Source of the DNA: Nitrospira sp.
Lineage (GTDB): Bacteria; Nitrospirota; Nitrospiria; Nitrospirales; Nitrospiraceae
Length of the DNA stretch: 64,000 bases
Assembly: GCA_022842445.1 (NCBI GenBank)
Contig: JALHPO010000001.1
Location: 295,144-359,143 of the forward strand
Direction of reading: 5' to 3'
The notes beneath the pieces were generated by a model that did no database searches, was not told the origin of the DNA, and saw only the letters and a program-made list of their open reading frames with translations. Below are positions 1 through 8,000 of this stretch, in pieces. A program made the position numbers and the translations under genes. Every line of letters begins with the position of its first letter. The stretch's first letter is position 1.

Positions 1-1001
1 GCTGCTTGTGGAGCATGACCGGTGCTCCCATAGGGATTGTTTGGATCATACGTCTGCGGCATCTGCGCCGGCGTTCCTCCGTATGGTTGAGTCGTCCCGT
101 ACGGATTGGCCTGAGCTGCCTGTGGGGGGTAGCCTGTGCTCCCATAGGAATTCTGAGATCCATACGGCTGATTGGATCCGCCATAGGGGCTGGGCTGAGC
201 GGATGACTGAGGTGGATAGGACGATGGTCCGCCATAAGGACTTGAACTTCCGTAGGGAGAGGTCGTGCCGGATTGCGGGGGATATCCGGCGCTCCCGGTG
301 TTTGCATAGAGATCTTGTGTTCCATAAGGATTCGGAGAGGCAGTCCCGTACGGACTCGCCTGCCCGGATGGATAAGTAGTAGTCCCATAGGGGTTGGAAG
401 GGGTATTTCCGGGCTGTGTCGGATAGCCGGATGCGGTTCCATACTGGCCTTGTGCTGTGCCTGGGTAGGCTCCGGCTCCAGGAGTCGTAGCTCCAGCTGC
501 CCCATAGGGGTTATAGGGATCGTGTCCAGGCTGTGCCGGATAGCCGGACGGGGCTCCATACTGGCCCGGTGTCGTGCCCGGATAGGCTCCGGTTCCAGGA
601 TACCCCGCTGCGCCGGCCCCGTATGGATTCTGCGCACCGGTTTGCCCGGGATACAATTGCTGACCTGGATATGATTGCTGTCCCGGATAATTCTGCTGCC
701 CGGGATACCCTTGCTGAGGAACTCCTTGTTGGCCCGGCATGCCAGGTCCAAACCCGGCTCCCGCCTGTAGATTCTGCGTATAGGGACTCGACAGACGATT
801 GACGAGGTTACTGAGATTGTCGCGGTGCTTTGACCCGTAGTTCGACAGACTGGTTTGGATGAGATTTCTTGCAAACTCGACGGCGACCGGGATCAGAAAC
901 GGAGCAGCGGCGCAAGAGCTGAGAAGTAGAGTACAGATGAGGGCGATACCAGCCCCATAGGTACGTCCCCGGTGCCCCTCTCTCCCCGCATTATTCGTCA
1001 C
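1..1001 (-). CDS. Tyr/Gly/Pro/Gln-rich repeat lipoprotein (3' end beyond window)
   Basis: An open frame runs without a stop from a GTG at 1001 to the window edge, 333 codons, with a strong GGGAGG ribosome site just upstream at about 1006-1012. The N-terminus has a hydrophobic stretch ending in the lipobox LSSC (Cys30), so an outer-membrane or periplasmic lipoprotein is expected. After about residue 75 it turns into low-complexity sequence built from short degenerate units such as YPGQQ, NPYG, SPYG and QPYG. I recognise no family. Absence of stops over 1 kb, the lipobox and the in-frame repeats support coding on this strand. It is divergent from the sigma factor gene, so the 176 bp between them probably holds both promoters. 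The C-terminus is not visible. Confidence 0.75.
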   Translation of the reverse strand, partial: MTNNAGREGHRGRTYGAGIALICTLLLSSCAAAPFLIPVAVEFARNLIQTSLSNYGSKHRDNLSNLVNRLSSPYTQNLQAGAGFGPGMPGQQGVPQQGYPGQQNYPGQQSYPGQQLYPGQTGAQNPYGAGAAGYPGTGAYPGTTPGQYGAPSGYPAQPGHDPYNPYGAAGATTPGAGAYPGTAQGQYGTASGYPTQPGNTPSNPYGTTTYPSGQASPYGTASPNPYGTQDLYANTGSAGYPPQSGTTSPYGSSSPYGGPSSYPPQSSAQPSPYGGSNQPYGSQNSYGSTGYPPQAAQANPYGTTQPYGGTPAQMPQTYDPNNPYGSTGHAPQA

Positions 1002-1177
1002 GATTACCTCCCGTGTTGTCCCGTAAGTCGAGACCATGCCCACAAAGGTTCACGGCATTGTAGTCCGCCCTTGCCAGGCGGTCAATCAATCACACGGCTA
1101 TTGTAGGACTGTCGGAAGTGTGCTAAAGCCACAGCCGGTACGGACCGTAGTATCGGAGCTGATGAACGTCGGCCGCC

Positions 1178-1759
1178 ATGAATACGACCCACGAGCAAAG
1201 TGTGACCGAACAGGATCTTCTGGCTGCTGTTTCGTCGGGGGATATGGCCGCGTTTGAAAAACTCTACCGACTGTACGAAAAACGGGTGTTCCAGTACGTC
1301 CGCACCTTGCTTAACGATCCTGCCGCCGCCGAGGAAGTTGTGTCGGACACGATGCTCGCCGTTTGGCGAGGGGCGGAAACCTTCGCCCGCACCTCCCGCA
1401 TCTCGACCTGGATCTTCGGAATCGCGCGCCACAAAGCCCTCGATGCGGTGCGGCGCAACGTACGCAGACAGCAGGAAGTGGAATTGGACCATGCTATCGA
1501 CCAGGCCCATCACCAGACGAATCCAATGGACCGGATTCAGCAAGATCAAGTCGCCGTCCTGACACAACAGGCCATGGACCGCCTCACACAAGATCATCGG
1601 GAAATCCTCAGGCTGGTGTTCTATGAAGAACTTCCCTATGAAGACATCGCTGTCCTGTTGGCCATTCCCGTGAATACCGTCAAGACGCGGGTCTTCTACG
1701 CCAAACAGCAACTGAAGCAACACCTGGCCAGTCTCCATTCCGGGGAGCCCGTGACATGA
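1178..1759 (+). CDS. ECF-type RNA polymerase sigma factor
   Basis: 193 aa, normal length for an extracytoplasmic-function sigma factor. Region 2 is at about residues 20-90 (FEKLYRLYEKRVFQYV, then an EEVVSDTMLAVW stretch and the STWIFGIARHKALD core-binding/-10 segment). Region 4 is at about 130-185, with the LPYEDIAVLLAIPVNTVKTR helix-turn-helix that reads the -35 box. There is no region 1 or 3. It overlaps the anti-sigma gene by 4 bp, so the two are translationally coupled and the pair is probably autoregulated. The operon continues into an exported caspase-like peptidase. The ECF subgroup cannot be assigned by eye. Confidence 0.93.
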   Translation: MNTTHEQSVTEQDLLAAVSSGDMAAFEKLYRLYEKRVFQYVRTLLNDPAAAEEVVSDTMLAVWRGAETFARTSRISTWIFGIARHKALDAVRRNVRRQQEVELDHAIDQAHHQTNPMDRIQQDQVAVLTQQAMDRLTQDHREILRLVFYEELPYEDIAVLLAIPVNTVKTRVFYAKQQLKQHLASLHSGEPVT

Positions 1760-2460
1760 GCGAGCCCGACACGTTGCCGCTGGACATGCATCCAACAGTG
1801 GCCCTATTGCCCTGGTATCTCAACGGCACACTTTCCGTGGCGGAACGCACCGCCGTGTCCGCCCATCTGCAGGAATGCCTCTCGTGCCGAACAGAGCTGG
1901 AGGAGCTTGTCCGCATGAACGAACAAATCCAGCGGGCCGTTGGGACAGGCCCCCTTCCGTCGGCAGGCCTTGCTCAAACGGTCTTGTCGCGGGTCAGGGA
2001 GGAGGCTCAATTACGAGAACAGAATCGCCCCGGCTCTCACGCCACGGCGCGGCCGAGCGGTTTCATCGCAAGCATCGATCAATCGCTGCGAAGCCTGTTG
2101 GTTCCTCAATGGGTTCCCACCCTGGTTGCCGCCTTCTTGGTCGCACAACTCGGTCTGCTCACGTGGAGCCTGACACAACAGCCGTCAGTGCCGGGCGTCG
2201 GCTCGTCCGGTGTGATCACCAGCCGTGGCCTGGGACCGCCGCCGGCGCGCCTCAAAATTGAATTCCAGCCTACCGCAACGATGCAAGAAGTTCAGGCTCT
2301 CCTGCAGACCTTGCACGGCCGCATGATCGATGGCCCCGCAACCGACGGAGCATATCTCATTGAAATTCCCGCTTCGGGCCTCGATGAGGCTGAACGGCAT
2401 GCGGCCTCGCTGCAGACACGGGGCGAGCTGATTCGGCGTCTCGAAAGACTCGCTCCATGA
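1756..2460 (+). CDS. Transmembrane anti-sigma factor with zinc-finger (zf-HC2) domain
   Basis: 234 aa. The N-terminal HLQECLSCRTEL at about residues 36-47 gives the HxxxCxxC zinc site typical of anti-sigma factors, preceded by the usual hydrophobic LLPWYLNGTL stretch. A single membrane helix lies at about 115-140, so the zinc finger is cytoplasmic and the last 90 residues periplasmic. The periplasmic part (from about residue 163) has an RLKIEFQPTAT...ALLQTLHGRMIDGP pattern that resembles a small ferredoxin-like or peptidase-propeptide-like fold; this is an inference from pattern only. It presumably binds the ECF sigma factor encoded just upstream and releases it on an envelope signal. Confidence 0.87.
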   Translation: MSEPDTLPLDMHPTVALLPWYLNGTLSVAERTAVSAHLQECLSCRTELEELVRMNEQIQRAVGTGPLPSAGLAQTVLSRVREEAQLREQNRPGSHATARPSGFIASIDQSLRSLLVPQWVPTLVAAFLVAQLGLLTWSLTQQPSVPGVGSSGVITSRGLGPPPARLKIEFQPTATMQEVQALLQTLHGRMIDGPATDGAYLIEIPASGLDEAERHAASLQTRGELIRRLERLAP

Positions 2461-2532
2461 ACCATGACGCCGCACCGTTCGACGCACACACATGTACGAC
2501 AACGAGTTCCACCAGAGATCAGCGGTAACCCG

Positions 2533-4749
2533 ATGACACGAACCAGCACTTTCTTCTTGGCAATCGCGGCTGCAGTCCTCTTGCTGGCGCCTCTCCGGCT
2601 TCATGCCGAAGCGCAGCCCCTCCCGCCCGACGCAAGCGTCAAACGCGCCCTGTTGATCGGCATCAATAAATATAAAGGGGTTCCCAAGCTTCAAGGGTCT
2701 CTCAACGACATCGCCACGATGAAACAGATCCTTATCACCCGGTGGGGATTCGACGAACGCCATATCACACTGCTGACGGACGAGGCCGCCACTCGCGCGG
2801 GCATGCTCGCGGCATTGGAGCAGTTCGTCCGCGAATCGGGACCGGATGACACGGTGTACTTCCATTACTCCGGCCACGGTTCCCAGGTTCAGGACACGAA
2901 TGGAGATGAGAAAGACGACGGGCTCGATGAAACACTCGTGCCGCAAGACGGACGAACGGGAGATGTGCGGGATATCACGGACGACGAGCTAGACGCCCTT
3001 TTCGCCCGGCTACGATCAAAAACGGCCATGATCGTGCTTGATTCTTGCCATTCGGGAACTGCGACCAGATCATTGGACATCCGCACACGCTCGATCCCGA
3101 AAGACACCAGGACAGACCTGTACCGGAACGCCGAAGCGGCTGTTCCCAAAACCCGCGCGGTCGTGCCGGTCGTCACCTCGCGTTACGTCGTCATGACCGG
3201 AGCCGCCTCGCATCAAGAAGCGTTGGATGGTCCGGTCGACGGCCGTTATCACGGCTTCTTCACCTATGCGCTGTCAAAAAGCTTGAGTTCTTCGCCCGCT
3301 GATGCATCGCCATCTGAAATCTTGCGCGGCGTCGAACGGGAGCTGAAGCGCATTCAAAACCATTTCGGCCGTACCTCCATGCCTGAACCGCAATTGGAAG
3401 CGCCGCCGGATCTGCTGGACAAGACTCTGCTGGCTCCAAGAACCGGAGCGCAAAGCACAGGCGGACTCAGCTCGCGGGTCGCCTGGCTCGGCGCAAAGGT
3501 CGGAGAGTCCGGGAAGGTGACGCTGATCAATGGTTCGTTGCTCGGCGCGATCCCCGGATCCCTTTGGGGTCTGTATCCCCCGGGAGAAACCAGGTTCGCG
3601 GCCGGTCAAGCCCTCGCCGTTGCCACCGTTATTCAGGTCACAGGCAAGGACGCTCTGGCCAAACTCCATACGGCCGGAGCTATAATCCCTGACGGCGCAC
3701 GCGCCATTGCTCTCATGCCGGCGCCGACCGGTGAGAAGGTCGCCGTACACATTCTGCACGCCCCGAATGACCAGCGGAAGCAGATCGAAGAGACGCTGGC
3801 CAAGCATGTGCCGAACGTGGAGCTGGTCGGCGCCGGCCAATCACCCAGATTTTTGATCGACGCGCAGAAGACTTCCATCAGACTCCTTACTGCCGACGGA
3901 TTGCAGGTTGTCGGCACATTTGCCGCTGACTTTGACTGGGCCACGGCCTTCGCGCAGGTGATGTCGCGATCCAGTCACGTATCGGAGTTATTGACACTGG
4001 ACAACCCTGCTTCGCAATTGAACGTGACGGTGCGGGTCGCGAATCTTGCGCCGGCTCACCCCGCAACCACCAGAGGGATCGCCGTGGTCGCCGGCGACGT
4101 GAGAGCCGGGCAATACCGCATTCGCCGTCCAGGCCAGCCGAGAGGCGCCGAAAACAGCTTGCAACTCGAAATTACGGCGAACGCGGATTCGTATGTCACC
4201 ATCGTCGATGTGGACTCGGAAGGCGGGATCAACGTACTCTTTCCAAATAATTACCAGAACCAGAGCTTCTATCCCGAAGGCCGCATATCCGGGGGAAAGA
4301 CCGTGCTGATTCCGGACACTCTCGACACAGGCAACCGCGCGGGATTCTACTGGGACTACAGTCCTCCGAAAGGTACGGACACCATCCGTGTTTTTTCGAG
4401 CACCGACCTGGAAACCGCACAGATAATTCGAGAGCGTATCCGGGCGCTCCAAGCAACGTCGTCTCAAACACGCGGCGGGATCTCGACACGCACCGTGTCA
4501 GGCGAACTCGGCAAGCTGCGGGAATCACTGGCCTCAATTGCCGCACGCGGGATCATCACCGTTTACGATCCTCAATCGCATGTGCCGACGCAACAGACCG
4601 CATCCGATCTCACTCCCGCCGAGTCACCATCCGGTTTCACCCAACCGGACATGATCCAGGCACAGAGTTCCTCACCGGCATCCGCCGGACCGCATGCCCC
4701 GTCGGCCGACTGGAGCGCGACATCGGTGACAATCATCGTCTCGGACTGA
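2533..4749 (+). CDS. Exported caspase-like (C14) peptidase with DUF4384-like domain
   Basis: 738 aa from the ATG at 2533, which begins directly with a Sec signal peptide (hydrophobic core about residues 7-24, cut near HAEA). An upstream ATG at 2464 would add 23 unlikely residues. The caspase/metacaspase fold is clear: RALLIGINKY start strand, the SLNDI helix, catalytic His115 in HYSGHG and catalytic Cys172 in LDSCHSG. Around residues 540-620 a LEITANADSYVTIVDVD stretch with the LFPN motif matches DUF4384, often paired with bacterial caspases. It is the third gene of the sigma/anti-sigma operon and probably periplasmic or surface-exposed. Substrate unknown; bacterial members often cleave after basic residues, which is family knowledge and not shown here. 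Confidence 0.9.
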   Translation: MTRTSTFFLAIAAAVLLLAPLRLHAEAQPLPPDASVKRALLIGINKYKGVPKLQGSLNDIATMKQILITRWGFDERHITLLTDEAATRAGMLAALEQFVRESGPDDTVYFHYSGHGSQVQDTNGDEKDDGLDETLVPQDGRTGDVRDITDDELDALFARLRSKTAMIVLDSCHSGTATRSLDIRTRSIPKDTRTDLYRNAEAAVPKTRAVVPVVTSRYVVMTGAASHQEALDGPVDGRYHGFFTYALSKSLSSSPADASPSEILRGVERELKRIQNHFGRTSMPEPQLEAPPDLLDKTLLAPRTGAQSTGGLSSRVAWLGAKVGESGKVTLINGSLLGAIPGSLWGLYPPGETRFAAGQALAVATVIQVTGKDALAKLHTAGAIIPDGARAIALMPAPTGEKVAVHILHAPNDQRKQIEETLAKHVPNVELVGAGQSPRFLIDAQKTSIRLLTADGLQVVGTFAADFDWATAFAQVMSRSSHVSELLTLDNPASQLNVTVRVANLAPAHPATTRGIAVVAGDVRAGQYRIRRPGQPRGAENSLQLEITANADSYVTIVDVDSEGGINVLFPNNYQNQSFYPEGRISGGKTVLIPDTLDTGNRAGFYWDYSPPKGTDTIRVFSSTDLETAQIIRERIRALQATSSQTRGGISTRTVSGELGKLRESLASIAARGIITVYDPQSHVPTQQTASDLTPAESPSGFTQPDMIQAQSSSPASAGPHAPSADWSATSVTIIVSD

Positions 4750-4840
4750 TGTACTCGGTCGCAACGCTCCGGACTCACACAGCATGTCACCGACACCGGA
4801 ACTTCTCTAAAAGAACTGGAACTTGGATCGGTGATCTTGG

Positions 4841-4846
4841 TATGAT
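4841..4846 (+). promoter_or_regulatory. Possible -10 box for tRNA-Phe
   Basis: TATGAT lies 81 bp upstream of the tRNA gene, in the gap after the caspase gene. No convincing -35 hexamer stands at 16-18 bp, so this is only a weak candidate. Confidence 0.25.
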
Positions 4847-4927
4847 GCGCACCCGGTGGGATCAGCGGTAGGAGCATCACCAACCTGCTTCATATCCGCC
4901 CTTCCGCTCCTCAACAAGCAGTCGCGT

Positions 4928-5003
4928 GCCGAGGTAGCTCAGTTGGTAGAGCACAGCCCTGAAAAGGCTGGTGTCGACAGTTCGATTCTGTCCCTCGGCA
5001 CCA
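4928..5003 (+). tRNA. tRNA-Phe (GAA)
   Basis: A complete 76-nt cloverleaf can be folded by eye. The acceptor stem GCCGAGG pairs with CCTCGGC; the D arm is GCTC/GAGC; the anticodon stem CAGCC/GGCTG holds loop CTGAAAA with anticodon GAA; the T arm is GACAG-TTCGATT-CTGTC. Discriminator A and an encoded CCA end at 5003. It is the insertion point of the island to its right: the last 44 nt (4960-5003) recur at two downstream sites. The gene remains intact because insertion recreates the 3' end. Confidence 0.97.
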
Positions 5004-5601
5004 TCTTTCCACTACTTATGCGATTTCGAATTAGTTCTAGGTAGGAAGGTGGCACTGAAGTGGCACCAAGTGGCACCTGAACGTCATTTTCCCCGCTCAG
5101 AACGGCCTTCGTAAACGCTTCCAGCCGTATTACTGCATCCCGCAATCGCGCATTCCAATTGTGAATATAATACTTCGCCGAACCAGGTAGCGGCTCTCCT
5201 TTTAACGTTTGAATCACGGCGTAATCGACGCCACATTGTGTGAGCCAGGTCGTGAAGGTATGCCGAAGATCGTGGAAATGCAGATCGTGAACCCCTGCCC
5301 GCTCACACGTTCGCATCCAGGTATGCTTGAAGGAATTCCCGTCTTTCCATTGATGGAAAAAACGGCCATCGATTCTCGGGGTCGTTCCAAACAACGCCTC
5401 GCATGCCAGATCCGTTAGGGGAACCATTTTGGGGACCCCTTTGATTTTCGTCTGGCCTGGCGAAGGCACGAGCCACCAGCCGTCACCCCGCTGCATCAAC
5501 CACTCCTCATGAATTTCAATCAGCTTGTTTTCCCGAAGACCGATCTGAAGCGCGGCCATCACAAGCCGCCAGACGAGGCGAAAGAGTGGATGGCCGCTCA
5601 T
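4939..5601 (-). CDS. Tyrosine recombinase/integrase, catalytic domain only (N-terminally truncated)
   Basis: 220 aa against a usual 350-420. The catalytic domain is present: first Arg in QIGLREN (about residue 23), the HDLRHTF box with His and Arg near residue 110, and a YYIHN tyrosine near residue 143. The N-terminal core-binding domain is missing; a stop lies a few codons upstream of the ATG at 5601, and a GC-rich hairpin at 5629-5656 sits at the break. Its 3' end reads antisense through the att core, so the last residues (RIELSTPAFSG and after) come from the tRNA-Phe gene. The natural C-terminus probably ends earlier in function. It is likely inactive but marks the left end of element 1. 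Confidence 0.75.
   Translation of the reverse strand: MSGHPLFRLVWRLVMAALQIGLRENKLIEIHEEWLMQRGDGWWLVPSPGQTKIKGVPKMVPLTDLACEALFGTTPRIDGRFFHQWKDGNSFKHTWMRTCERAGVHDLHFHDLRHTFTTWLTQCGVDYAVIQTLKGEPLPGSAKYYIHNWNARLRDAVIRLEAFTKAVLSGENDVQVPLGATSVPPSYLELIRNRISSGKMVPRDRIELSTPAFSGLCSTN
4960..5003 (+). repeat. attL: 3' half of tRNA-Phe, island attachment core
   Basis: The 44 bp from the anticodon loop to the CCA end are identical to 21469-21512 and differ by one base from 11742-11785. Tyrosine integrases often use tRNA 3' ends as att sites, and an integrase gene abuts this copy. This is the left boundary of the composite island. Confidence 0.9.
5049..5077 (+). repeat. Three phased GTGGCAC[CT] repeats: putative integrase arm-binding sites
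   Basis: GTGGCACT at 5049-5056, GTGGCACC at 5060-5067 and GTGGCACC at 5070-5077 are spaced 11 and 10 bp, one helical turn, just inside the left att core and within the integrase 3' end. The same octamer recurs at both right ends (palindrome 11626-11643, and 21363-21370). This layout fits arm-type sites of a tyrosine integrase. Confidence 0.55.
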
Positions 5602-5628
5602 ACCGTAAAGCGCTGAGCTGCTTCACTG

Positions 5629-5656
5629 GGAAGCCTCCGGCCCTCCGGGGGCTTCC
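5629..5656 (+). terminator. GC-rich hairpin, terminator-like
   Basis: Arms GGAAGCCTCCGG (5629-5640) and CCGGGGGCTTCC (5645-5656) pair with one G-T mismatch around a 4-nt loop and are followed by a pyrimidine run TTCCTTCA. It lies exactly where the integrase reading frame loses its N-terminus. It could be a rightward terminator or a relic of the rearrangement. Confidence 0.4.
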
Positions 5657-5737
5657 TTCCTTCACAGGGATTCTATGAGACAGACGATAATTGGTAGGGT
5701 GAAAATGGCGCCGAGTCAGAAACGGAGTATCCCATTA

Positions 5738-6058
5738 TCAGGCAGTCACGAGTGCTTCTCTGCGTTGCTCGATATGCTTCCTGACCCTCACCGGCAAGGC
5801 TTGTTCGGCAAGCCGCAGCTCGTAGGTCTTCTGAAGGTTCATCCAGAATTCAGCTGTGGTGTTGAAGAAGGTCGCCAGCCGGACAGCCGTATCGCCCGTG
5901 ATGCCGCGCTGCCCTTTGACAATCGCAGTAATCCGATTCGCCGGGACGTCGAGGGCTTTGGCAAGTATATTGGCATTGATCGGCGGCTCTGAGGGTTTCA
6001 TGAACTCCTCCAGGAGAATTTCCCCGGGATGAACCGGCCGCATGCCGTTCTTAACCAT
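5738..6058 (-). CDS. higA: HigA-family antitoxin (XRE helix-turn-helix)
   Basis: 106 aa from the ATG at 6058, chosen because AAGGAG stands about 9 nt upstream; the frame is open further but the upstream part overlaps the toxin gene. It starts with the family hallmark RPVHPGEILLEEFMKP, followed by an HTH (ANILAKALDVPANRITAIVKG) and TAEFWMNLQKTYEL, all diagnostic of HigA/VapI antitoxins. It starts 13 bp after the toxin stop, so toxin-first order as in other HigBA loci. It should bind HigB and repress the shared promoter upstream of 6350. It probably helps keep the island in the genome. Confidence 0.92.
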   Translation of the reverse strand: MVKNGMRPVHPGEILLEEFMKPSEPPINANILAKALDVPANRITAIVKGQRGITGDTAVRLATFFNTTAEFWMNLQKTYELRLAEQALPVRVRKHIEQRREALVTA

Positions 6059-6071
6059 GATGTTTTCTCCT

Positions 6072-6350
6072 TCAGTGATAATCCGTGATCTCGACGTCAT
6101 GGGGTCCGTCAGCTGCCCAGACAAAGCAGATCCGCCACTGATCATTGATCCTGATACTGTGTTGTCCGACCCGATCGCCTTTCAATCTTTCCAGTCGGTT
6201 GCCTGCCGGTGAAAGGAGGTCTTTCAGATCCGTCGCGTTGTCGAGCATCGTGAGTTTCCGCTCCGCGACCTTCCTGAAGCCGGAAAACTCCTTCACCATC
6301 TCGCCGGCGAAGAACTGTTGCGTCTTCTTGTCCCGAAAACCTCGAATCAC
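6072..6350 (-). CDS. higB: HigB-family toxin (RelE/ParE superfamily mRNA interferase)
   Basis: 92 aa, normal for HigB. It begins IRGFRDKKTQQFF and contains the LERLKGDRVGQHSIRIND segment and QWRICFVW strand characteristic of the family, ending DVEITDYH. HigB toxins cleave mRNA on the ribosome; the basic/His residues around RIND and the C-terminal DYH fit that fold. It is encoded upstream of its antitoxin with 13 bp between. The AT-rich stretch above 6350 presumably holds the promoter and the HigA operator. Confidence 0.92.
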   Translation of the reverse strand: MIRGFRDKKTQQFFAGEMVKEFSGFRKVAERKLTMLDNATDLKDLLSPAGNRLERLKGDRVGQHSIRINDQWRICFVWAADGPHDVEITDYH

Positions 6351-6828
6351 GATATCAACCCTATCACAGTTTTACGATTTACGTACAGCGTATGTGCTGA
6401 AATTGCGCTAAAATTCTTCAGAAACGGTCTAACTCGATAGAATCAATCGAATGAATAGAATGCGATTAAGTCACTGTTTCATAAGATGAAAATGGGGAAA
6501 CCGTTACAACAGCGAACCTTACGAAATATGTATCACAAAGAAGGTCTGGCGAGGCTTTTCGTCTCCTAACCTTTGTTCTTAGCCGTCACGACTTCTCTTT
6601 TCAGGACGAATGGCATAGAAAGGGGCATAGGCTCGTTAGATCCACTACGATAGAAACTCATCGCTGCAAACCAGAATTCAACTGGGCAGATGCTTCCCCG
6701 ACACAGATCGCTAACAACGTCAATTTTGAGTACAAACCCTACGTGTTCCCGGCGTGTTCCCTTTTTCGACAAAAGTCGACTAAAACGACCTCATTTCACC
6801 TGAATAAAACTGAACAGAAAAACACGAC
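6351..6828. other. Non-coding, AT-rich gap
   Basis: About 480 bp with clearly lower GC than neighbours. The part next to higB (about 6351-6420) must hold its promoter; a TACG...CGTA half-palindrome near 6375-6390 could be an operator. A 68-codon minus-strand frame at 6566-6772 has no ribosome site or recognisable motif and I do not call it. Confidence 0.5.
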
Positions 6829-6853
6829 AAACACCTCTCTGGGAGAGGTGTTT
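6829..6853 (-). terminator. Intrinsic terminator hairpin after the PAS gene
   Basis: Perfect 11-bp stem AAACACCTCTC / GAGAGGTGTTT with loop TGG. On the minus strand the stem ends in TTT and is followed after a few bases by a TTTTT run. It stands about 80 bp beyond the PAS gene stop, so it most likely ends that transcript; on the plus strand it ends in TTTT too and may work both ways. Confidence 0.7.
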
Positions 6854-6930
6854 TGCTATTCTAACAAGGGGTTACATGGAAGGGCTTGAAAAGATTAGAA
6901 GACTGATGCTCTATCCTCTTTATACTGGTC

Positions 6931-7494
6931 TTAATCATCTTGGTTCAGAACGGTATCTTTACAACTAGGACAAACCCCATGAGTAATGTGTGGGAGAAAC
7001 GGTTGGGCAAAGAGACGCAGTCGAATAATCGCTTCTTCCACCTCCACCCATTCCGGCGTCTTCACTTTCTTGCACCACGCACACATTACTATAAACCTAT
7101 CATCGCGTTGAGTGGCAGGATTGAGCAACGCCACCTCATCACGCGGTTCCTCCCGCAATAGAGTGGAAACAAATTCCACCGCGTGATCAGCAAGTGGTCG
7201 CATCATCATTTGCATGTATCGTCGTTTTCCCGGAGAGTCGCAGCGAAAGGGAAAGGTAAGGGTGCGATTCTCATGTCGGACGCGTCGTAACAAGGTCTCG
7301 AAAATTAGGGTGATCTCTGGTCCATACAAGTGGCTCCAGAGAGAACTTCCAAGAACGGTTCTCGAAAGGACCGATGCCTGATTGGCTTCTGCAAAGTTCA
7401 CCCAGTCTGGGCTGATAGCGATGATCCGGTCATGAGCATCGATTTTGTAGGCGTAGTCCTTCATTTTCATTCGTTTTTGGACCACCATTAGCAT
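6931..7494 (-). CDS. PAS-domain protein with C-terminal CxxC pairs
   Basis: 187 aa, soluble. Residues about 13-115 look like a PAS sensor domain (YKIDAHDRIIAISPDWVNFA, GSSLWSHLYGPEI). The C-terminal part has MCAWCKKV (about residue 137), a WVEVEEAI helix and GVCPSC, giving two CxxC pairs that could bind zinc; this tail is common on stand-alone bacterial PAS proteins. No output kinase, GGDEF or HTH domain is present, so it may act by protein contact. The start is uncertain: internal ATGs follow within the first 12 codons. A hairpin terminator follows at 6829-6853. Confidence 0.7.
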   Translation of the reverse strand: MLMVVQKRMKMKDYAYKIDAHDRIIAISPDWVNFAEANQASVLSRTVLGSSLWSHLYGPEITLIFETLLRRVRHENRTLTFPFRCDSPGKRRYMQMMMRPLADHAVEFVSTLLREEPRDEVALLNPATQRDDRFIVMCAWCKKVKTPEWVEVEEAIIRLRLFAQPFLPHITHGVCPSCKDTVLNQDD

Positions 7495-7606
7495 AAGTCA
7501 AATTCCCGGGGAAATCGACCGACTTTGGGCTAGCGTTTCACATGAAGATTTTAACAGGAGTGTAGTGGGGATTTTCTGGAAGTTTACCTCCCCCCTTGGG
7601 ATCTCG

Positions 7607-7670
7607 GTTGGTGCCGTCATTCGATTGAACTACCGGATAGCCGTCGGTCGTGGACATCGGCTGTGGGTCG
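7607..7670 (+). repeat. Direct repeat R2, left copy
   Basis: 64 bp, about 78% identical by eye to 9665-9728, same orientation, both starting GTTG and ending CTGTGGGTCG. It is the outer member of a nested repeat pair around the murein endopeptidase gene. The rest of 7495-8000 shows no gene I can support. Confidence 0.65.
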
Positions 7671-7760
7671 GATGGCGACGGTCGGAGATCGGCCACTGTG
7701 CGACAGTCGCTAAGCCAATCTACGCGCCGGAAAGCTGCCGTTCATTAGAGATGGACTCCT

Positions 7761-7827
7761 GGGAATAGGAATTTTAAAAGGCCTTTTTGACGTGACCGTA
7801 AAGTACCAAAGAACCCGATGCGGGGTC
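7761..7827 (+). repeat. Direct repeat R1, left copy
   Basis: 67 bp with only 3 differences from 9420-9486, same orientation. It contains the 12-bp palindrome AAAAGGCCTTTT. It is the inner member of the nested repeat pair bracketing 7761-9486. Confidence 0.85.
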
Positions 7828-8000
7828 TATTAGGGATCTCCGCTCGCTGATAGGCGGAGTTCAACCTGTGCGGATGGTCTGACTGGCCCTTTTGGCAGGG
7901 ATCAGGCCCAGCATGTTGCTCTCTTGTGGGGTGGGGGCTGAGCAAATGGGCAAGGGGGATCTGTCCGCTCCAGGCACTGAACCGGAATCCGGTGGGAAGC

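Noticed and set aside
986..1001. Sequence CCCGCATTATTCGTCA close to the MITE inverted end
   Set aside because: It lies at the start of a lipoprotein gene, differs in the last bases, and no partner copy or target duplication is nearby.
6566..6772. 68-codon minus-strand frame between higB and the PAS gene
   Set aside because: No ribosome site, motif or conservation clue; AT-rich non-coding context.
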